A DNA stretch of 14,640 nucleotides from positions 1 to 14,640 of the forward strand of contig DATKZQ010000054.1 in assembly GCA_035527895.1 (NCBI GenBank), given 5' to 3'. The DNA is from JADFWK01 sp035527895. GTDB lineage: Bacteria > Desulfobacterota > DSM-4660 > Desulfatiglandales > B25-G16. Shown in pieces: positions 13,206-14,640 of this stretch; positions within the stretch are counted from its first letter, which is position 1; each line of letters opens with the position of its first letter. The notes below the pieces were generated by a model, which was given only the letters and a program-made list of their open reading frames with translations, had not been told where the DNA came from and did no database searches. Position numbers and translations under genes: made by a program.

Positions 13206-14435
13206 ATGGCCGAGAAGAGAAGGTCACAATTTTTCTATGGTTACCTTGTGTTGGCAGGTTGCTTTGCTATTCAGGGCACGGGCGTCGGCACACACGGCAG
13301 TTATGGCGTTTTTTTCAAGGCGTTACTCGCCGAGTTTGGCTGGCCAAGAGCCATCATTTCAGGGGCTCCTTCTGCAGCCTTTCTTCTCTCAGGCTTGCTT
13401 GGTATTGTGGTTGGGAAGGTGAACGATCGGTTTGGACCACGGCTGATTATGGCAGTCACCGGCTTATTTTTTGGTTTGGGTCTATTGCTGATGTCTCAGC
13501 TCGGTACAGTATGGCAGTTATATTTGTTCTATGGCGTTATCGTGGGTATCGGCTTGAGCTCAATTGATGTAATCCCGTTGACAACGACAGCCCGGTGGTT
13601 TGTCAAGAGAAGAGGAATGATGACCGGTATGGTTAAGGTGGGGACCGGCACCGGCCAATTGATTATCCCATTGATGACCAGTATATTCATCGCTTCGTAT
13701 GGCTGGCGCACTTCCTATACTATTATCGGTATTCTCGTTTTCGTGTTGCTCGTATCAAGCGGTCTACTCCTGCGGCGGGATCCAGGCCAAAAGGGACTGC
13801 TGCCGGATGGTGATGAGAAAACCACGGTAAGTGACCTGCACCTGCCGGAAGTGGGAGTTTCCCTAGGTGAGGCAATTCTCACCAGGCAGTTTTGGATAAT
13901 TTGTGTCATCAACCTCATCACTGTTTGCTGTCTCATGACCATAGTTGTGCATATCGTCCCGCACGCCATGGACCTTGGTATCCCCGCAGTATTAGCGGCC
14001 GGCATTCTCTCTACGATTGGCGGCACGAGCATGGTTACCCGTATGGTAACCGGGATTGCTATCGACAGAGTTGGGAACAAGAAGGTAATGACTCTGTGCT
14101 TTCTTATCCTGATCGCCGTTTTCCTTTGGCTGCAGGTCTCCAAGGAGCTCTGGATGTTATACGTTTTCGCTGTGGTATATGCCTTTGCCCACGGAGGATT
14201 GTTTACCGTAATTTCACCGATCGTTGCCGAGCTCTTCGGGATCGGTTCCCACGGTGTCCTCTTTGGTATTGTTGTGTTCAGCGGAACCGTTGGGGGTGCG
14301 ATGGGTCCGATCCTGGCGGGGCACATATTTGATATAATGCACAGTTATCAGTTGTTTTTTTTCATTTTGGTCGGATTCGCTGTCGCCGGGCTCATACTGA
14401 CTTCACTCCTACGGCCGGTCGGCACGGAACCCTGA
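13206..14435 (+). CDS. MFS transporter, OFA/monocarboxylate-like
   Basis: This 409-residue inner-membrane carrier of the major facilitator superfamily has about 12 membrane segments in two six-helix halves around a cytoplasmic loop (residues ~190-225, PGQKGLLPDGDEK). Landmarks are an N-terminal FFYGYLVLAGCF, KVNDRFGPRLIM (the loop 2-3 pattern GxxxDRxG), ARWFVKRRGMMTGMVKVGTGTGQ, and DRVGNKKVM in the second half. The pattern fits the OFA/monocarboxylate branch that moves small organic acids. I chose the ATG at 13206; an upstream TTG at 13083 would add 41 polar, cysteine-containing residues unlike the family, although the ribosome site before 13206 is weak. It is flanked by hairpin repeats and appears to be a separate transcription unit. 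Substrate unknown. Confidence 0.85.
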   Translation: MAEKRRSQFFYGYLVLAGCFAIQGTGVGTHGSYGVFFKALLAEFGWPRAIISGAPSAAFLLSGLLGIVVGKVNDRFGPRLIMAVTGLFFGLGLLLMSQLGTVWQLYLFYGVIVGIGLSSIDVIPLTTTARWFVKRRGMMTGMVKVGTGTGQLIIPLMTSIFIASYGWRTSYTIIGILVFVLLVSSGLLLRRDPGQKGLLPDGDEKTTVSDLHLPEVGVSLGEAILTRQFWIICVINLITVCCLMTIVVHIVPHAMDLGIPAVLAAGILSTIGGTSMVTRMVTGIAIDRVGNKKVMTLCFLILIAVFLWLQVSKELWMLYVFAVVYAFAHGGLFTVISPIVAELFGIGSHGVLFGIVVFSGTVGGAMGPILAGHIFDIMHSYQLFFFILVGFAVAGLILTSLLRPVGTEP

Positions 14436-14485
14436 TCGTGATTATGTCGCCAGATCCCCGAGATGTTATGGGACATCATGCGTGG

Positions 14486-14580
14486 ACCAAGGAGCGTTGC
14501 ATTTGAGGAGTACCCTGCCTTCGGCCGGATTTGAGGATCGCTACGCTTGCGGCAAACCCAAGGGAGACAGGATTAACAGG
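14486..14580 (+). repeat. Composite repeat, copy B
   Basis: After the MFS gene, the hairpin unit recurs at 14506-14536 in a degraded form (CCTGCC-TTC-GGCCGG core). It is again preceded by GTTGCATTTGAGG and followed by a GATCGCTACGCTTGCGG segment, then AAGGGAGACAGGATTAAC (14560-14577), as in copy A at 12641-12735. The remaining bases to the window end show no gene. Confidence 0.6.
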
Positions 14581-14640
14581 CCTGCCCTGGCGCGAGATTT
14601 GGGTACTATCCTACAGGATCTTCATTATTTCGCGGCTGAC

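Overview
The window looks like an accessory segment of an anaerobic bacterium, most plausibly a Desulfobacterota (deltaproteobacterial) genome. Three things suggest this: a gene that reads an in-frame UGA as selenocysteine, a TRAP-type organic-acid uptake system, and a heavy load of decayed insertion sequences and hairpin repeats. The taxonomic placement is inference; no rRNA or marker gene is present. Every metabolic gene that appears intact is on the + strand.

Layout. (1) 1-974 is transposon debris, ending in the C-terminal two thirds of an ISNCY-type transposase; a good sigma-70-like promoter (992-1020) sits at its edge. (2) 1292-3025 is one 577-residue selenoprotein gene of the UGSC type. 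It looks like two ORFs split by a TGA, but the frame is continuous, the TGA sits in a U-G-T-C motif, and a bacterial SECIS-like hairpin follows at the right distance. (3) 3261-4184 is a thioredoxin-reductase-like flavoprotein. (4) 4428-7597 is a TRAP transporter (dctP, dctQ, dctM), preceded by its own promoter-like sequence, a dyad, short direct repeats and a possible 24-codon coupled leader ORF. (5) 7628-7831 is an IclR effector-domain fragment. (6) 7864-9195 is a fusion of three RidA/YjgF domains, none of which keeps the catalytic arginine. (7) 9259-9758 is a 107-bp palindromic element and a broken transposase tail. (8) 9762-10724 is a duplicated Lrp/AsnC-type regulator. (9) 10746-12050 is an IS200-like element lying between a piece of an SdhB/FrdB-type iron-sulfur subunit and a truncated enoyl-CoA hydratase pseudogene. 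(10) About 1 kb of REP-like hairpins follows, then an MFS carrier (13206-14435) and another copy of the same composite repeat.

How the genes may work together (inference). The Sec-Gly-Thr-Cys centre resembles the active-site region of the GrdB/PrdB reductase selenoproteins, whose gene clusters also carry a thioredoxin reductase. Here a UGSC selenoprotein and a TrxR-like flavoprotein could form an NAD(P)H-fed reductive module. The TRAP system would import its organic-acid substrate, and the triple RidA protein would bind or buffer a reactive intermediate. The Lrp-like protein, and formerly an IclR protein, are candidate local regulators. This combination of UGSC selenoprotein, TrxR, TRAP and triple RidA is the most interesting item in the window.
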